NCBI GenBank assembly: GCA_023435435.1
Contig: JAEYRW010000028.1
Span: 1 to 12,395, forward strand
Origin: Bacillota bacterium
GTDB taxonomy: Bacteria; Bacillota; Clostridia; Christensenellales; Aristaeellaceae
Direction of reading: 5' to 3'
DNA length: 12,395 nt
This document shows, in pieces, positions 12,375 to 12,395 of this stretch. The notes below the pieces were generated by a model. It saw nothing but the letters and a program-made list of their open reading frames with translations, made no database searches and was not told where the DNA came from. The translations under genes and the position numbers were made by a program. The stretch's first letter is position 1, and every line of letters starts with the position of its first letter.

Positions 12375-12395
12375 TTGAGGGCGAGGACGGCGCGC

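Noticed and set aside
12320..12395. Minus-strand open frame running in from the right edge and stopping near 12320
   Set aside because: It is Arg-rich and its RTS repeats simply reflect the tandem DNA repeat; there is no minus-strand terminator after it.
1..12395. CRISPR array, insertion sequence or rRNA
   Set aside because: No regularly spaced repeats, no transposase motifs or terminal inverted repeats, and no rRNA signatures were seen.

Overview
The window is a GC-rich piece of bacterial chromosome. The style is that of Bacillota, class Clostridia: strong AGGAGG-type ribosome binding sites, near-consensus sigma-A promoters, a SAM-I (S-box) riboswitch ahead of metK, intrinsic terminators, and short overlapping operons. 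A GC-rich gut-type clostridium (for example Christensenellales or Oscillospirales) is a reasonable guess, but no rRNA or lineage marker fixes the family. Every complete gene has a recognisable family or a clear ribosome binding site.

Left part (1-4417): a carbohydrate-related divergent pair. On the minus strand is a 693-aa DUF6259 protein (probable TIM-barrel glycosidase) with a perfect TTGACA-17-TATAAT promoter. On the plus strand is a PhnP-like metallo-beta-lactamase-fold hydrolase, translationally coupled (ATGA overlap) to an exported GH76 enzyme (alpha-1,6-mannanase type). The first ~80 bases may hold the start of another minus-strand gene.

Middle (4418-5520): the genomically unsettled part. 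A small Cys-rich protein of unknown function is followed by the wreck of an integrative element. A truncated fragment resembling the N-terminal part of phage/ICE-borne metallopeptidase-type proteins is joined out of frame to the last 47 codons of a tyrosine integrase. The integrase end lies 87 bp from the 3' end of a tRNA-Leu(UAA) gene, the classic position for an int/att junction. A perfect 12-bp tandem repeat and a bidirectional terminator lie in between.

Housekeeping block (5519-7357, minus strand): a small two-helix membrane protein with its own promoter, and metK under a SAM-I riboswitch with a visible terminator and alternative pairing.

Right part (7394-12395, plus strand): a tight four-gene operon encodes a MIF-like tautomerase, a cytoplasmic GH3 glycosidase, a protein resembling the zinc-dependent phospholipase C family, and a nitroreductase. 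It ends in a hairpin terminator. An APH-family phosphotransferase starts only 15 bases beyond that terminator. At the right edge is the most intriguing item: a promoter, a 10-codon upstream ORF (MPANVRRTKK), and four RNA segments that can form either a terminator or an antiterminator. It looks like a ribosome-stalling attenuator controlling a gene just outside the window. The peptide contains an Arg-Thr-Lys (+X+) motif of the kind associated with macrolide-dependent stalling, so an antibiotic-response gene may lie downstream (inference).
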